A DNA stretch of 28,511 bases from an uncultured Clostridia bacterium. Lineage in GTDB: Bacteria; Bacillota; Clostridia; Christensenellales; CAG-917. The stretch is from contig CAMWIB010000003.1 of NCBI GenBank assembly GCA_947174215.1, forward strand, positions 1-28,511, in the 5' to 3' direction. This document shows, piece by piece, positions 1 through 7,748 of this stretch (positions within the stretch are counted from its first letter, which is position 1; the number at the start of each line of letters is the position of its first letter). The notes under the pieces were generated by a model that was given only the letters and a program-made list of their open reading frames with translations, searched no databases and was not told the origin of the DNA. Both the position numbers and the translations under genes were made by a program.

Positions 1-308
1 CGTTTACATCTCAGCTTGCGCACGTCGTGTCAAACTGCTACGTGCAGAATCCGCTGTCACAAAGCCATACTGGATTCTCGGCGGGAAGCTACGCCGACCT
101 CACGCGCGTGGCAAGACTCAATCCCGATATGTGGACGGAGCTGTTTTTGCAGAATGCGGACAATCTCGGCGGCTGTCTTGACGATATCATTGCAAGGCTT
201 ACGCAATTTCGCAATGCGCTTGCAGACCTCGACGGTGAGAGAATGCGGATAATATTGCAATACGGCACCGCTTGCAAGGAAAGCTCGGATAACGCCGAAA
301 AGAAATAA
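1..308 (+). CDS. tyrA: Prephenate dehydrogenase, C-terminal end (partial)
   Basis: Only the last ~102 codons are present; the reading frame enters from before the window (first full codon at base 3) and stops at 306-308. Prephenate dehydrogenase makes 4-hydroxyphenylpyruvate for tyrosine, using NAD(P). The visible part starts with FTSQLAHVV and continues with SAGSYADLTRVARLNPDMW and LFLQNADNL. This matches the C-terminal helical dimerisation domain of TyrA, where the family has a pattern like 'SQLPHV...GG.rD.TRiA.sdP.mW.di...N'. There is no room for a long ACT domain after it, so this would be a short form. Its place directly upstream of aroB, in an operon with pheA and the rest of the shikimate genes, supports the call. 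The catalytic N-terminal NAD-binding half is not visible. Confidence 0.86.
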   Translation, partial: FTSQLAHVVSNCYVQNPLSQSHTGFSAGSYADLTRVARLNPDMWTELFLQNADNLGGCLDDIIARLTQFRNALADLDGERMRIILQYGTACKESSDNAEKK

Positions 309-385
309 CCGATATTTTATCACTATAAATGCGATATATAAACATCGGAATTTATAGATAAAACAAATATTAACAGGACAAAAAT

Positions 386-1447
386 ATGACGAACGTAGAA
401 GTCAAACTGAATAATCCATATAGCGTAGTGATTGGAAGCGACGTGCTTGAAACTTTGGGCGAGCGGGTGCGCTCCGTCACGAAAGCAAGAAAAGCGCTTA
501 TCGTTACGGATAGCAATGTCAGCGCACTGTATCTTGAAGGCGCAAAAAGCTCTTTGCGCTCCGCGGGATTTGAAGTTTTCGACTTTGTGTTTGAGGCTGG
601 TGAAAAGTCTAAAACGCCCGCAACCTATTTTGATATAATAAATTGCCTCGGCGAGAACGGTTTTAAGCGTACGGATGCGGTTGTCGCGCTCGGCGGCGGC
701 GTGGTTGGAGATATAGCGGGCTTTGCCGCGGCAACGTATATGCGCGGGATAGACGTCATACAGGTGCCTACGACTCTGCTTGCTATGATAGACAGCTCCG
801 TCGGCGGTAAGACGGGAGTAGACTTGCCGTTTGGCAAAAATCTGCTCGGTGCGTTCTGGCAGCCAAAGGCTGTTATAGCGGATATATCTACCCTCGAAAC
901 CCTGCCTGAAAGAGAATGGAAAACGGGTATTGGCGAGGGAATAAAGTACGCTTGTCTTGTCGGCGGCAGAATACTTGAAATACTTCTTGACGGAGTTGAG
1001 AATAACATAGAAGAGTTTGTACAGCTTTGCGTAGAGTATAAGGCGAGCGTGGTCGTTGCTGACGAAAAGGAGGGCGGACTTCGCAAACTGCTCAACCTCG
1101 GACACACCGTAGGTCACGCGATTGAAAAGCAAAGTGATTTTGAAATTCCGCACGGCGTAGCGGTTGCAAGAGGCGTAGCTATTATGGCAAAAGCCGCGTA
1201 TGCCTGCGGCGAGCTTGGTGGCAACGAGCGTGACGTAATTTTGAGTCTGCTCACGAAGTACGGAATAGAACTGCCGTGCGAGAGTAGCGATATGGCAGAA
1301 GGTAGAAATATGTCGGAGGCTTTCGCTATGGATAAAAAGGCGGAAGGTAATGGCGATATTTCCGCCGTCGTTATACGCGGGCTTGGCAAGTGCGAAGTGA
1401 GCAAAATGACGATAAAGCAGTTTGTAGAGTATATTAGCAAGGTATAA
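386..1447 (+). CDS. aroB: 3-dehydroquinate synthase
   Basis: This cytoplasmic, NAD- and metal-dependent enzyme converts DAHP to 3-dehydroquinate, the second step of the shikimate pathway. The 353-residue length is normal for the family. Visible motifs are the nucleotide-binding block VVALGGGVVGDIAGFAA (residues ~97-113), VPTTLLAMIDSSVGGKTGVD with the active-site lysine, the KNLLGAFWQP segment, and the metal-binding segments LLNLGHTVGHAIE and IPHGVAVARG with their histidines. The start at 386 has an AGGAC ribosome site six bases upstream. The gene lies 77 bp after tyrA and 15 bp before aroA, so it is almost certainly cotranscribed. The identification is secure. Confidence 0.97.
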   Translation: MTNVEVKLNNPYSVVIGSDVLETLGERVRSVTKARKALIVTDSNVSALYLEGAKSSLRSAGFEVFDFVFEAGEKSKTPATYFDIINCLGENGFKRTDAVVALGGGVVGDIAGFAAATYMRGIDVIQVPTTLLAMIDSSVGGKTGVDLPFGKNLLGAFWQPKAVIADISTLETLPEREWKTGIGEGIKYACLVGGRILEILLDGVENNIEEFVQLCVEYKASVVVADEKEGGLRKLLNLGHTVGHAIEKQSDFEIPHGVAVARGVAIMAKAAYACGELGGNERDVILSLLTKYGIELPCESSDMAEGRNMSEAFAMDKKAEGNGDISAVVIRGLGKCEVSKMTIKQFVEYISKV

Positions 1448-1462
1448 AGTGCGGTTTTTGAT

Positions 1463-2947
1463 ATGAACGTGGTTGTAAGCAAGTCTGAAATATTCGGTAG
1501 CGTATGCGTGCCTCCGTCAAAGTCGGTGGCGCATAGGCTTATGATTGCCGCTATGCTTGCAGGCGGTAGACTTGGCGTAAAAGACGGCGGGAAGGATATG
1601 CAAGCAACCGCGCAGTGCCTTGACATAATTGGGCAAGCTATGCGCGTTGAAGCTTGTCATGTGTGCGACATGCGCACGGGTGTATGCGGTATGTTTGGTG
1701 CCGTATATGGCGTAATCAACGTTGATGAGGGGGGCGAGCTTCCCATTCTTAACGCGGGCGAAAGCGGTTCTACGCTCAGGTTTTTACTCCCTATCGTCTG
1801 CGCGCTCGGGCTTAAATGCGTAATTACAGGCGAGGGCAGACTGAAAGACAGACCGCTTGGCGAACTTGTGAATACGCTCGCGGCGAACGGCGCGGTTATA
1901 GAGAGAATTGAGAGCGGGCAACTGCCTCTTAAAACTGGCGGAAAGCTTCGTGCGGGAAAATATGAGATTGACGGCGGCATAAGCTCGCAATACGTTACGG
2001 GCTTGCTGTTTGCACTTCCGCTTCTTGACGGCGATAGCGAAATCGTTATACGCGGGGAGCTTGTGTCCTCAAATTACGTTGATATAACGCTCGGCGTCCT
2101 TGCCGACTTTGGTATTGCGGTGCAAAAGACGGATTACGGCTATTACGTCAAGGGTAATCAGAAATATATATTGCCACAAGACTTGACGGTTGAGGGAGAT
2201 TGGTCGTCAGCGGCGTTTATGCTTGCGCTCGGCGTGCTGTCGGGTGAGGTCAGAGTAAGAGGATTGAAATGCGATTCCTTGCAGGGCGATAAGGTCATTG
2301 TCGATTTACTGAAACTTGCGGGTGCGGATATAAGTGTTAGCTATGACGAGAGTGCGGATAATAATGTCCTTAGCGTGAAAGCGGAAAGCGGAAACGAATA
2401 TAATAATAGATGTTTCGGCGAGGTCGTGGCAAGAAAGAGCGAACTTCACGCGATAGATTTTGACGCAAAACACTGTCCCGATATAGTGCCTATTATGGCG
2501 GCGGTGCTGTCGTTTGCAAATGGCAAATCGCATATTTCAAGCGTAGACAGATTGCGCGATAAGGAGAGCGACAGGTTGAGCGCGGTGCGCACGCTTCTAT
2601 CCCATTTCGGAATAAGAACGGAATACACAAACGACGTGCTGACAATATTCGGCGGCAGGCATACGCCATCCGTGAATAATGGTGTGCATATGTCAGCGGA
2701 TAGTGAGGAATGTGTGCAGTCTGTGAATGAAGAATACGCGCCGTCCGTGCATAAAGAGGAACGCGCACATACAGCGTGTCATACGCACGGCTTTTTAGAC
2801 CACCGTATGGCGATGAGTGCTATCGTAATGGCATTAAATACCAATGGCACGAGCCGCGTTGACGGCGTGGAGTGTATATCTAAATCATATCCGACGTTTG
2901 TCGAACACGCGGTAGCGTTGGGAGCCAAAATAGTGACGGAAAATTGA
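1463..2947 (+). CDS. aroA: 3-phosphoshikimate 1-carboxyvinyltransferase (EPSP synthase), enlarged
   Basis: EPSP synthase transfers the enolpyruvyl group of PEP to shikimate-3-phosphate. Family motifs appear in order: PPSKSVAHR near the N terminus, LNAGESGSTLRFLLPI, LKDRPLGEL, GGISSQYVTGLL, EGDWSSAAFML, DFDAKHCPDIVPIMAAV (catalytic Asp region), LRDKESDRL and FLDHRMAMSAI. At 494 residues it is about 60 longer than the usual ~430. Most of the excess is a Cys/His/Glu-rich low-complexity insert at residues ~399-443 (bases ~2657-2791), just before DHRMAM, with a smaller extension around residues 300-320. All catalytic motifs are intact, so I expect it to be active. The ribosome site before ATG 1463 is weak, but the 15-bp gap to aroB suggests coupling. 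Confidence 0.95.
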   Translation: MNVVVSKSEIFGSVCVPPSKSVAHRLMIAAMLAGGRLGVKDGGKDMQATAQCLDIIGQAMRVEACHVCDMRTGVCGMFGAVYGVINVDEGGELPILNAGESGSTLRFLLPIVCALGLKCVITGEGRLKDRPLGELVNTLAANGAVIERIESGQLPLKTGGKLRAGKYEIDGGISSQYVTGLLFALPLLDGDSEIVIRGELVSSNYVDITLGVLADFGIAVQKTDYGYYVKGNQKYILPQDLTVEGDWSSAAFMLALGVLSGEVRVRGLKCDSLQGDKVIVDLLKLAGADISVSYDESADNNVLSVKAESGNEYNNRCFGEVVARKSELHAIDFDAKHCPDIVPIMAAVLSFANGKSHISSVDRLRDKESDRLSAVRTLLSHFGIRTEYTNDVLTIFGGRHTPSVNNGVHMSADSEECVQSVNEEYAPSVHKEERAHTACHTHGFLDHRMAMSAIVMALNTNGTSRVDGVECISKSYPTFVEHAVALGAKIVTEN

Positions 2948-2951
2948 GATG

Positions 2952-3001
2952 CGGAAAATTATGACAGATGTAAAGCATTGCGTGCAGTGACATAATTTCC
3001 G
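2952..3001 (+). other. Inverted repeat in the aroA-aroC gap
   Basis: CGGAAAATTATG (2952-2963) and CATAATTTCCG (2991-3001) are complementary apart from one bulged A, with a 27-nt loop between. The hairpin lies between the aroA stop and the aroC start. It has no U-tract, so it is not a standard terminator. It could be an mRNA processing or stability element within the operon. The pairing is visible; the function is inferred. Confidence 0.4.
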
Positions 3002-3024
3002 TAAAAATGATGTGTTGGTGAGAA

Positions 3025-4191
3025 ATGAAGGGCAACTTTGAAAAATTGCAGATTGAAATATTTGGCGAATCTCACGCGGATGAGATTGGCGTAAGACTTG
3101 GCGGCATCCCGAACGGATGTACGCTTACGCTTGACCAAATGAATAACCTTCTTGAAAGAAGAAGGAGTCGCGGCGGCGTATGGGCTACGCCGAGAAAGGA
3201 AGCGGACGAGCCTATCGTTGTGGGCGGTCTAAAAAAGACTAACGATGGCTATGTTGTAGATGGTGAGATTGACGTGCGTATAAAAAACACGAACGTGCGC
3301 CCGAATGACTATGCGGGTACGGCAAGCGCAAATTCTGATTCAACAAATGCTCAATGCGTTCCAAGACCGTCGCACGCGGACTTTGTGGCGTACGTCAAGT
3401 ACGGAAAAATTTCAAGTGGCGGCGGCAGATTTTCGGGCAGAATGACCGCGCCTCTTTGCATAGCGGGCGGAATTGCCGAAGAGCTGTTACTCAGTGCGGA
3501 TATTCGCGTATGCGCGTATATTTCGAGCGTAGGCGGCGTGCAGGGTGCGAGCTATAAAACGAGTAAAGACGTTGCGTTAAATGGCGTGAACGTAGATGAA
3601 GAGCAAAGAATAAAAAATAGCGATTTCCCATTGCTTGACGAGAGTGTGCGCGGAGATATGGAGAGCGTTATACGCAATGCGGCAAGCGAGGGCGACAGCG
3701 TAGGCGGCACTATCGAGTGTGTAGTAAGCGGACTTGAAGCGGGTATGTTTGGCGACGCGCTGTTTGAAGGACTTGAAGGGAAAATTGCCTATTCGCTGTA
3801 TGCGATACCTGCGGTTAAAGGCGTTGAATTTGGTAGCGGCTTTGAGCTTGCGCATATGAAAGGAAGCGAGGCAAACGACAGCTTTGCCGTGCAGAAGGAT
3901 AAGGTGACAACGGCTACGAATCACAGCGGCGGCATAAACGGCGGAATATGCAACGGAATGCCGCTCACGGTGAGAGTTGCGGTGCGCCCGACTCCGTCAA
4001 TATTCAAAACGCAGAAGTCGGTAGATTTGGCGAGTATGACGGAGTGCGAGCTGAATATAAAGGGCAGGCACGATTCCTGTATAGCGATAAGGGCGGTGCC
4101 GTGCGTGGAAAGCGCGGTTGCGCTTGCGCTACTCGACGAGGTTTTGAAGCTTAGAGAGGGAATAGAGCTGTACGGTAAAACCGACATATAA
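3025..4191 (+). CDS. aroC: Chorismate synthase
   Basis: Chorismate synthase removes phosphate from EPSP to give chorismate and needs reduced FMN. The protein has 388 residues, a normal length. It begins with the family signature IEIFGESHADEIGVRLGG and continues with RRRSRGG, RPSHADF, SSGGGRFSGRMTA, NHSGGINGGICNGMPL and the C-terminal GRHDSCIAIRAVPCVESA. These cover the FMN and EPSP binding residues, including the GESH histidine and the RHD segment. The start at 3025 follows a modest GGTGAG ribosome site. It sits after aroA with a 77-bp gap that holds a hairpin. No irregularities were seen. Confidence 0.97.
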   Translation: MKGNFEKLQIEIFGESHADEIGVRLGGIPNGCTLTLDQMNNLLERRRSRGGVWATPRKEADEPIVVGGLKKTNDGYVVDGEIDVRIKNTNVRPNDYAGTASANSDSTNAQCVPRPSHADFVAYVKYGKISSGGGRFSGRMTAPLCIAGGIAEELLLSADIRVCAYISSVGGVQGASYKTSKDVALNGVNVDEEQRIKNSDFPLLDESVRGDMESVIRNAASEGDSVGGTIECVVSGLEAGMFGDALFEGLEGKIAYSLYAIPAVKGVEFGSGFELAHMKGSEANDSFAVQKDKVTTATNHSGGINGGICNGMPLTVRVAVRPTPSIFKTQKSVDLASMTECELNIKGRHDSCIAIRAVPCVESAVALALLDEVLKLREGIELYGKTDI

Positions 4192-4201
4192 ACGGTTTTA
4201 T

Positions 4202-4249
4202 ATAGCAAATTTTCATATAAAGTATGGATTTATGCTGATTATAGCAAAT
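4202..4249. repeat. Repeated ATAGCAAAT motifs in an operon spacer
   Basis: The AT-rich spacer between aroC and pheA contains ATAGCAAAT at 4202-4210 and again at 4241-4249, followed by the related TGCTAATTGCTAAAT. The same string, extended to ATAGCAAATTT, recurs at 6845-6855 in the spacer before aroQ. Three copies in a few hundred bases of spacer is more than expected by chance. The role is unknown: perhaps a regulator site or an mRNA feature. Confidence 0.35.
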
Positions 4250-4309
4250 AAATGCTAATTGCTAAATCGTGCGATGGCAAACTGAATTGGGAAATGTTTG
4301 AGGTGGAAG

Positions 4310-5449
4310 ATGGATTTGCAGGACGTAAGGAAGCGTATTGACGTCATTGACGACGAGATTGCGAAGCTGTACGCAAACCGTATGGAGCTTGCGCTCGACG
4401 TAGCAAAGGCTAAGGCTGAGAGCGGCACACCCGTAGAGAACTTGGAACGCGAAAGGCAGATTTTAAGCCGCATTGCTTCCGCTATGCCCGACGAGATAAA
4501 GCTGTACGGCAAGCAGATTTTCGGTACGATGTTCGAAACGAGCAAGGCGTATCAGTATAGCGTGCTGAACGTTGATTCGCCGATAAAGAATGAAATTCGT
4601 TCCGCGCTTGAAAGCGGAGTAAAGCCCTTCCCCGTACAGGCGAGCGTTGGCTGTCAGGGCGTGGAAGGTGCGTATAGCTGTATCGCCGCGGATAAGATGT
4701 TTGAGATTCCGTCCATATCCTGCTTCCGTACGTGGGAGGGAGTGTTCTCGGCGGTAGAACACGGAATGTGTGAGTTTGGCGTACTGCCCATTGAGAATAG
4801 CACGGTCGGAAGCGTTATTGGTGTGTACGACCTTATGAAGAAGCACAAGTTCTATATCGCGCGTAGCTATAAGCTGAGAGTCAAGCATTGCTTGCTCGCA
4901 AAAAATGGCGTTGAATTGAAGGATATAAGGGAAGTGGTTTCTCACGAGCAAGCGCTTATGCAGTGCGGCGAGTTCCTAAAACAGCTCGGTGGAGTCAAGA
5001 TTACAAAATGCGAGAATACTGGCATGGCGGCGCAAATGATTGCGGATAGAGAAAGATACGACGTTGCTTGTATAGCGTCTAAGGAGTGCGCAAGCCTGTA
5101 CGGACTCAAAATTTTGCAGTCGGATATAAACGACAGCAATAGCAATTACACGAGGTTTATCGCTATAAATAAGCAACTTAAAGTGTACGATGGTGCAAAT
5201 AGAATAAGTATTGCCGCGAATCTTGCGCACGAGGCGGGAAGTTTGAACAGACTTCTCAACAAGTTCTCCGCGCTCGGGCTTAACCTTACTAAGATAGAAT
5301 CCCGTCCGATTGCGGACAGCCCGTTTGAGTTCAAATTCTATTTTGACTTTGAAGCGGACGTGCGCAATAGTTCGGTACAGAATCTGATTGCAGAGATTGC
5401 AAACAAGGCGGAAGATTTCGAGTTCCTCGGAGCGTACGAGGAGCTTTGA
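4310..5449 (+). CDS. pheA: Bifunctional chorismate mutase / prephenate dehydratase (P-protein)
   Basis: This enzyme converts chorismate to prephenate and then to phenylpyruvate for phenylalanine. Three domains are visible in 379 residues. An AroQ-type chorismate mutase helical domain (~1-85) has LQDVRKRIDVIDDEIAKLYA and the GTPVENLERERQIL segment. A prephenate dehydratase domain (~105-280) has VGCQGVEGAYS, FGVLPIENSTVGSV, VSHEQALMQC and the NYTRF catalytic motif. A C-terminal ACT domain has AGSLNRLLNKFSALGLNL and the ESRP motif, suggesting feedback control by phenylalanine. I prefer ATG 4310 because GAGGTGG at 4300-4306 is well placed; a TTG at 4298 would add four residues but lacks a ribosome site. 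Confidence 0.95.
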   Translation: MDLQDVRKRIDVIDDEIAKLYANRMELALDVAKAKAESGTPVENLERERQILSRIASAMPDEIKLYGKQIFGTMFETSKAYQYSVLNVDSPIKNEIRSALESGVKPFPVQASVGCQGVEGAYSCIAADKMFEIPSISCFRTWEGVFSAVEHGMCEFGVLPIENSTVGSVIGVYDLMKKHKFYIARSYKLRVKHCLLAKNGVELKDIREVVSHEQALMQCGEFLKQLGGVKITKCENTGMAAQMIADRERYDVACIASKECASLYGLKILQSDINDSNSNYTRFIAINKQLKVYDGANRISIAANLAHEAGSLNRLLNKFSALGLNLTKIESRPIADSPFEFKFYFDFEADVRNSSVQNLIAEIANKAEDFEFLGAYEEL

Positions 5450-5541
5450 GTTGACGCGTAGTGTGTTTTGAGGCGTAGTGAGCTTTGAGGCGAGAGTCGT
5501 TTAAGAGGCAATAAGAGTTTAAGAAGCTTTTTGAGGTTGAA
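5440..5541. repeat. Short imperfect repeats between pheA and aroE-aroK
   Basis: The end of pheA and the following spacer repeat themselves. GAGCTTTGAG occurs at 5440-5449, covering the stop codon, and again about 40 bases later. GACGCGTAGTG is followed by GAGGCGTAGTG. This looks like local slippage or a small duplication of the gene end. The last GAGG (5533-5536) serves as ribosome site for the next gene. Confidence 0.4.
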
Positions 5542-6804
5542 ATGAGCGAAGCAAGTAGCCGTAAATTGAAATATTGCGTTATAGGCAAAAGTCTGCCGCA
5601 TACGCTGTCGCCGGAGATACATATGGCTTTCGGGCGCGAGGTGTATGACGTTTGCGAGTTCGCGGATACAGACGAGCTTGCGGCGTTTGTGAATGGCAGA
5701 GAATACGCAGGATATAACGTGACAATTCCCTATAAGCGCGACGTGATACCTATGCTTGACGAAGTTTCTGAGGAAGCGGCGGCAATAGGCGCGGTGAATA
5801 CCGTCGTGACGGAGGGTGATAGGCTTGTCGGCTACAACACGGACGTCGAAGGAATGCGCTATGCGCTACGCGCGGCAGAGATAGACCTATACGGTAAAAA
5901 CGTCCTAATTTTGGGAAGCGGCGGTACGTGTCAGACTGCTAAATACGTATGCCATACGGGCGGCGCGGTGAGCGTAAACGTGGTGTCGAGAAGCGGCATA
6001 ATAAATTATGACAACTGCTACGAACTGACTGACGTGCAGGTTGTCATAAATACAACGCCCGTCGGAATGATGCCGCATGCGTACGAAGTGCCGATTGACC
6101 TTGATAGGTTTGAAAGACTTGAAGGCGTATTCGATTGCGTATACAATCCGCTTGAAACGCTACTCGTGAAAACCGCGAGGAAGCTCGGCGTAAAGGCGGC
6201 AAACGGCTTGCTTATGCTCGTTGAGCAGGCAAGACTCGCGCACAATCTGTATCAGCGCGCAGTGGGACTTCCCGAATGTGACGAAAGTATGACGGTGAGC
6301 GTAGCGGCAAAGGTAGAGCGCGAGCGCAGAAACGTGGTGCTTGTAGGTATGGCGGGAAGCGGAAAGAGCGTGATAGGCAAGCGACTTGCAAAAGCAATGG
6401 GCAGGGAGTTTGTGGATACCGATTGCGAGATTGAAAAAAGCGAGGGCGTAAGTATACCCGATATCTTTGGGGAGAACGGCGAGGCGTATTTCAGAGCGGC
6501 TGAAAGTCGCGCGGTTGAAGGCGCGTGTACACGGCTTGGACTTGTGATAGCTACGGGCGGCGGCGCGGTGCTTGACGAGAGGAACAGATTCTTTATGAAG
6601 GCAAACGGCGTTTGCGTGCTGATATACAGAAACCCCGAAGAGCTTGCGACAAAAGGCAGACCGCTTTCAAGCGATATTGAGAAGGCAAAGCGGCTTTATG
6701 AACAGCGTAAGCCGATATATGAGGCGGTTGCGGATATAACGGTTTTTAATAACTCCGATTTAGATAGTGCGATACAAAAAGTTTTGAGCAAGATTGGCGA
6801 ATAA
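5542..6804 (+). CDS. aroE-aroK: Shikimate dehydrogenase-shikimate kinase fusion
   Basis: One 420-residue protein carries two consecutive shikimate pathway enzymes. Residues ~1-258 are AroE (NADPH-dependent dehydroshikimate reduction): GKSLPHTLSPEIH, YNVTIPYKRDV with the catalytic lysine, GAVNTVV, GYNTDVEGM, the Rossmann loop GSGGTCQTA, INTTPVGMMP and the terminal LLMLVEQARLAHNLY. Residues ~268-420 are shikimate kinase: Walker A GMAGSGKSVIG, FVDTDCEIE with the shikimate-binding Asp, AYFRAAESRAV, ATGGGAVL, and the LID/arginine region ATKGRPLS...YEQRKPIYEAVAD. The LID is shorter than in stand-alone E. coli-type kinases. The start at 5542 has a GAGG site five bases upstream. The fusion gives both activities from one cistron and may aid substrate hand-over. 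Confidence 0.95.
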   Translation: MSEASSRKLKYCVIGKSLPHTLSPEIHMAFGREVYDVCEFADTDELAAFVNGREYAGYNVTIPYKRDVIPMLDEVSEEAAAIGAVNTVVTEGDRLVGYNTDVEGMRYALRAAEIDLYGKNVLILGSGGTCQTAKYVCHTGGAVSVNVVSRSGIINYDNCYELTDVQVVINTTPVGMMPHAYEVPIDLDRFERLEGVFDCVYNPLETLLVKTARKLGVKAANGLLMLVEQARLAHNLYQRAVGLPECDESMTVSVAAKVERERRNVVLVGMAGSGKSVIGKRLAKAMGREFVDTDCEIEKSEGVSIPDIFGENGEAYFRAAESRAVEGACTRLGLVIATGGGAVLDERNRFFMKANGVCVLIYRNPEELATKGRPLSSDIEKAKRLYEQRKPIYEAVADITVFNNSDLDSAIQKVLSKIGE

Positions 6805-6844
6805 ACTGCTAAAACTCATTACGTTCTGCAAAATAAAGCATTTC

Positions 6845-6855
6845 ATAGCAAATTT
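6845..6855. repeat. Third ATAGCAAAT copy, before aroQ
   Basis: ATAGCAAATTT at 6845-6855 lies in the 88-bp spacer between aroE-aroK and aroQ and matches the copy at 4202. See the entry for the aroC-pheA spacer. Confidence 0.3.
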
Positions 6856-6892
6856 GATATGTAAGGATGTACAATAAAAACGGGTGAATGAT

Positions 6893-7315
6893 ATGAAAAA
6901 AATATTGGTTATAAACGGCGTAAATCTCAATATGCTCGGCATACGCGAGCCTGACAAGTACGGCAAGAAGTCGTATGCGGACTTGGTGAAGTATATAAAG
7001 TCCTGCGCAAAGGATTTGGGACTAAAAGTGACAACGTGGCAATCAAATCACGAGGGCGATATCGTAACCGCCATACAAAAAGCATACGGCACGTATGACG
7101 GAATCGTGATAAACGCGGGTGCGTATACGCATACCTCGGTCGCCATACTCGACGCACTCAAAGCCGTGAGTATACCAACGGTAGAGGTTCACCTTACCGA
7201 CATAGCGGCAAGAGAGGAATTCCGTCATCTTTCCTATATCTCTATGTACGCAGAAAAGACTATATGTGGTAAGGGCTTTGAAGGATATAAAGAAGCGCTG
7301 GAATACTTCGCTTGA
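6893..7315 (+). CDS. aroQ: 3-dehydroquinate dehydratase, type II
   Basis: Type II dehydroquinase removes water from 3-dehydroquinate in step three of the pathway; it forms dodecamers and is unrelated to type I AroD. The 140 residues show the family set: LVINGVNLNMLGIREPDKYG with the catalytic tyrosine, WQSNHEGDIV, GIVINAGAYTHTSVA, and VEVHLTDIAAREEFRHLS with the catalytic histidine and arginine. The usual NGPNLN is NGVNLN here. I choose ATG 6893, with GGGTGA five bases upstream; an in-frame GTG at 6884 would add three residues. It is the last gene of the aromatic operon and converges on a small minus-strand gene 22 bp away. No U-tract hairpin was seen after it on this strand. Confidence 0.96.
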   Translation: MKKILVINGVNLNMLGIREPDKYGKKSYADLVKYIKSCAKDLGLKVTTWQSNHEGDIVTAIQKAYGTYDGIVINAGAYTHTSVAILDALKAVSIPTVEVHLTDIAAREEFRHLSYISMYAEKTICGKGFEGYKEALEYFA

Positions 7316-7337
7316 TGTTTGAAGTAAATTTGTAATA

Positions 7338-7604
7338 TTATTCCGTTTTGAATAAAGCGCGACTTGCTTGATGAGCTTCATAGTTTAGCTCGGCGGCGTG
7401 AAGAAATGACATATCTACGCCCTTGCGACTGTTGCGTAAAAACCATATAAGTGTTAATTCCCGAATCGTCACAGTGTCGTAAACCTCTTTACAGTGGTCG
7501 TATTTCTCCTGCAAGCTTTCTTTTGTGATTCCGTCTGCTTCGGTATAATTATCAGGGTTGAAAATTTCCAATTTGTTTTTTAGTTGTTGTAAATCAATGC
7601 TCAT
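7338..7604 (-). CDS. Small hypothetical protein (88 aa)
   Basis: I do not recognise this protein. It starts MSIDLQQLKNKLEIFNP and is charged and probably helical, with no signal peptide or membrane segment. A hydrophobic patch, IRELTLIWFLRN, lies in the middle. The ATG at 7604 has a GGAG ribosome site five bases upstream; a longer frame starting at 7664 would overlap the promoter and lacks such a site. Support for a real gene comes from the good ribosome site, a plausible sigma-A promoter with an operator-like dyad, and a terminator isolating it from the upstream asparaginase. It converges with aroQ. The helical, polar character would suit a small regulator or partner protein, but nothing proves this. 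Confidence 0.7.
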   Translation of the reverse strand: MSIDLQQLKNKLEIFNPDNYTEADGITKESLQEKYDHCKEVYDTVTIRELTLIWFLRNSRKGVDMSFLHAAELNYEAHQASRALFKTE

Positions 7605-7653
7605 AGCTGCTCCTATATAAATTGTTTGACTAATTTTAATATAAAAGCATAGA

Positions 7654-7682
7654 AGTGTACGCAATGTGACCTATTAGGTCAA
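7654..7682 (-). promoter_or_regulatory. Promoter of the small gene with overlapping dyad
   Basis: Read on the minus strand, TTGACC (7677-7682) and TACACT (7654-7659) are separated by 17 bases, a good sigma-A fit. The perfect dyad TGACCTAATAGGTCA (7667-7681) covers most of the -35 box and part of the spacer. That is a typical repressor position. The dyad is seen; regulation is inferred. Confidence 0.55.
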
Positions 7683-7705
7683 AAAAATCCGACGGCTGTC
7701 GGATT
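7681..7705 (-). terminator. Rho-independent terminator of ansA
   Basis: On the minus strand, an 8-bp perfect stem AATCCGAC/GTCGGATT with a four-base loop is followed by seven Ts (7681-7687). It lies ~45 bp after the asparaginase stop. The U-tract runs directly into the -35 box of the next gene. Confidence 0.88.
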
Positions 7706-7748
7706 CTTGAAAAATCATAAGTTATAAGTATTTGATTTGATTTAGGTA

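Noticed and set aside
309..348. Hairpin CCGAT...ATCGG between tyrA and aroB
   Set aside because: Only five continuous pairs, then mismatches in AT-rich sequence, and no U-tract; too weak to call.
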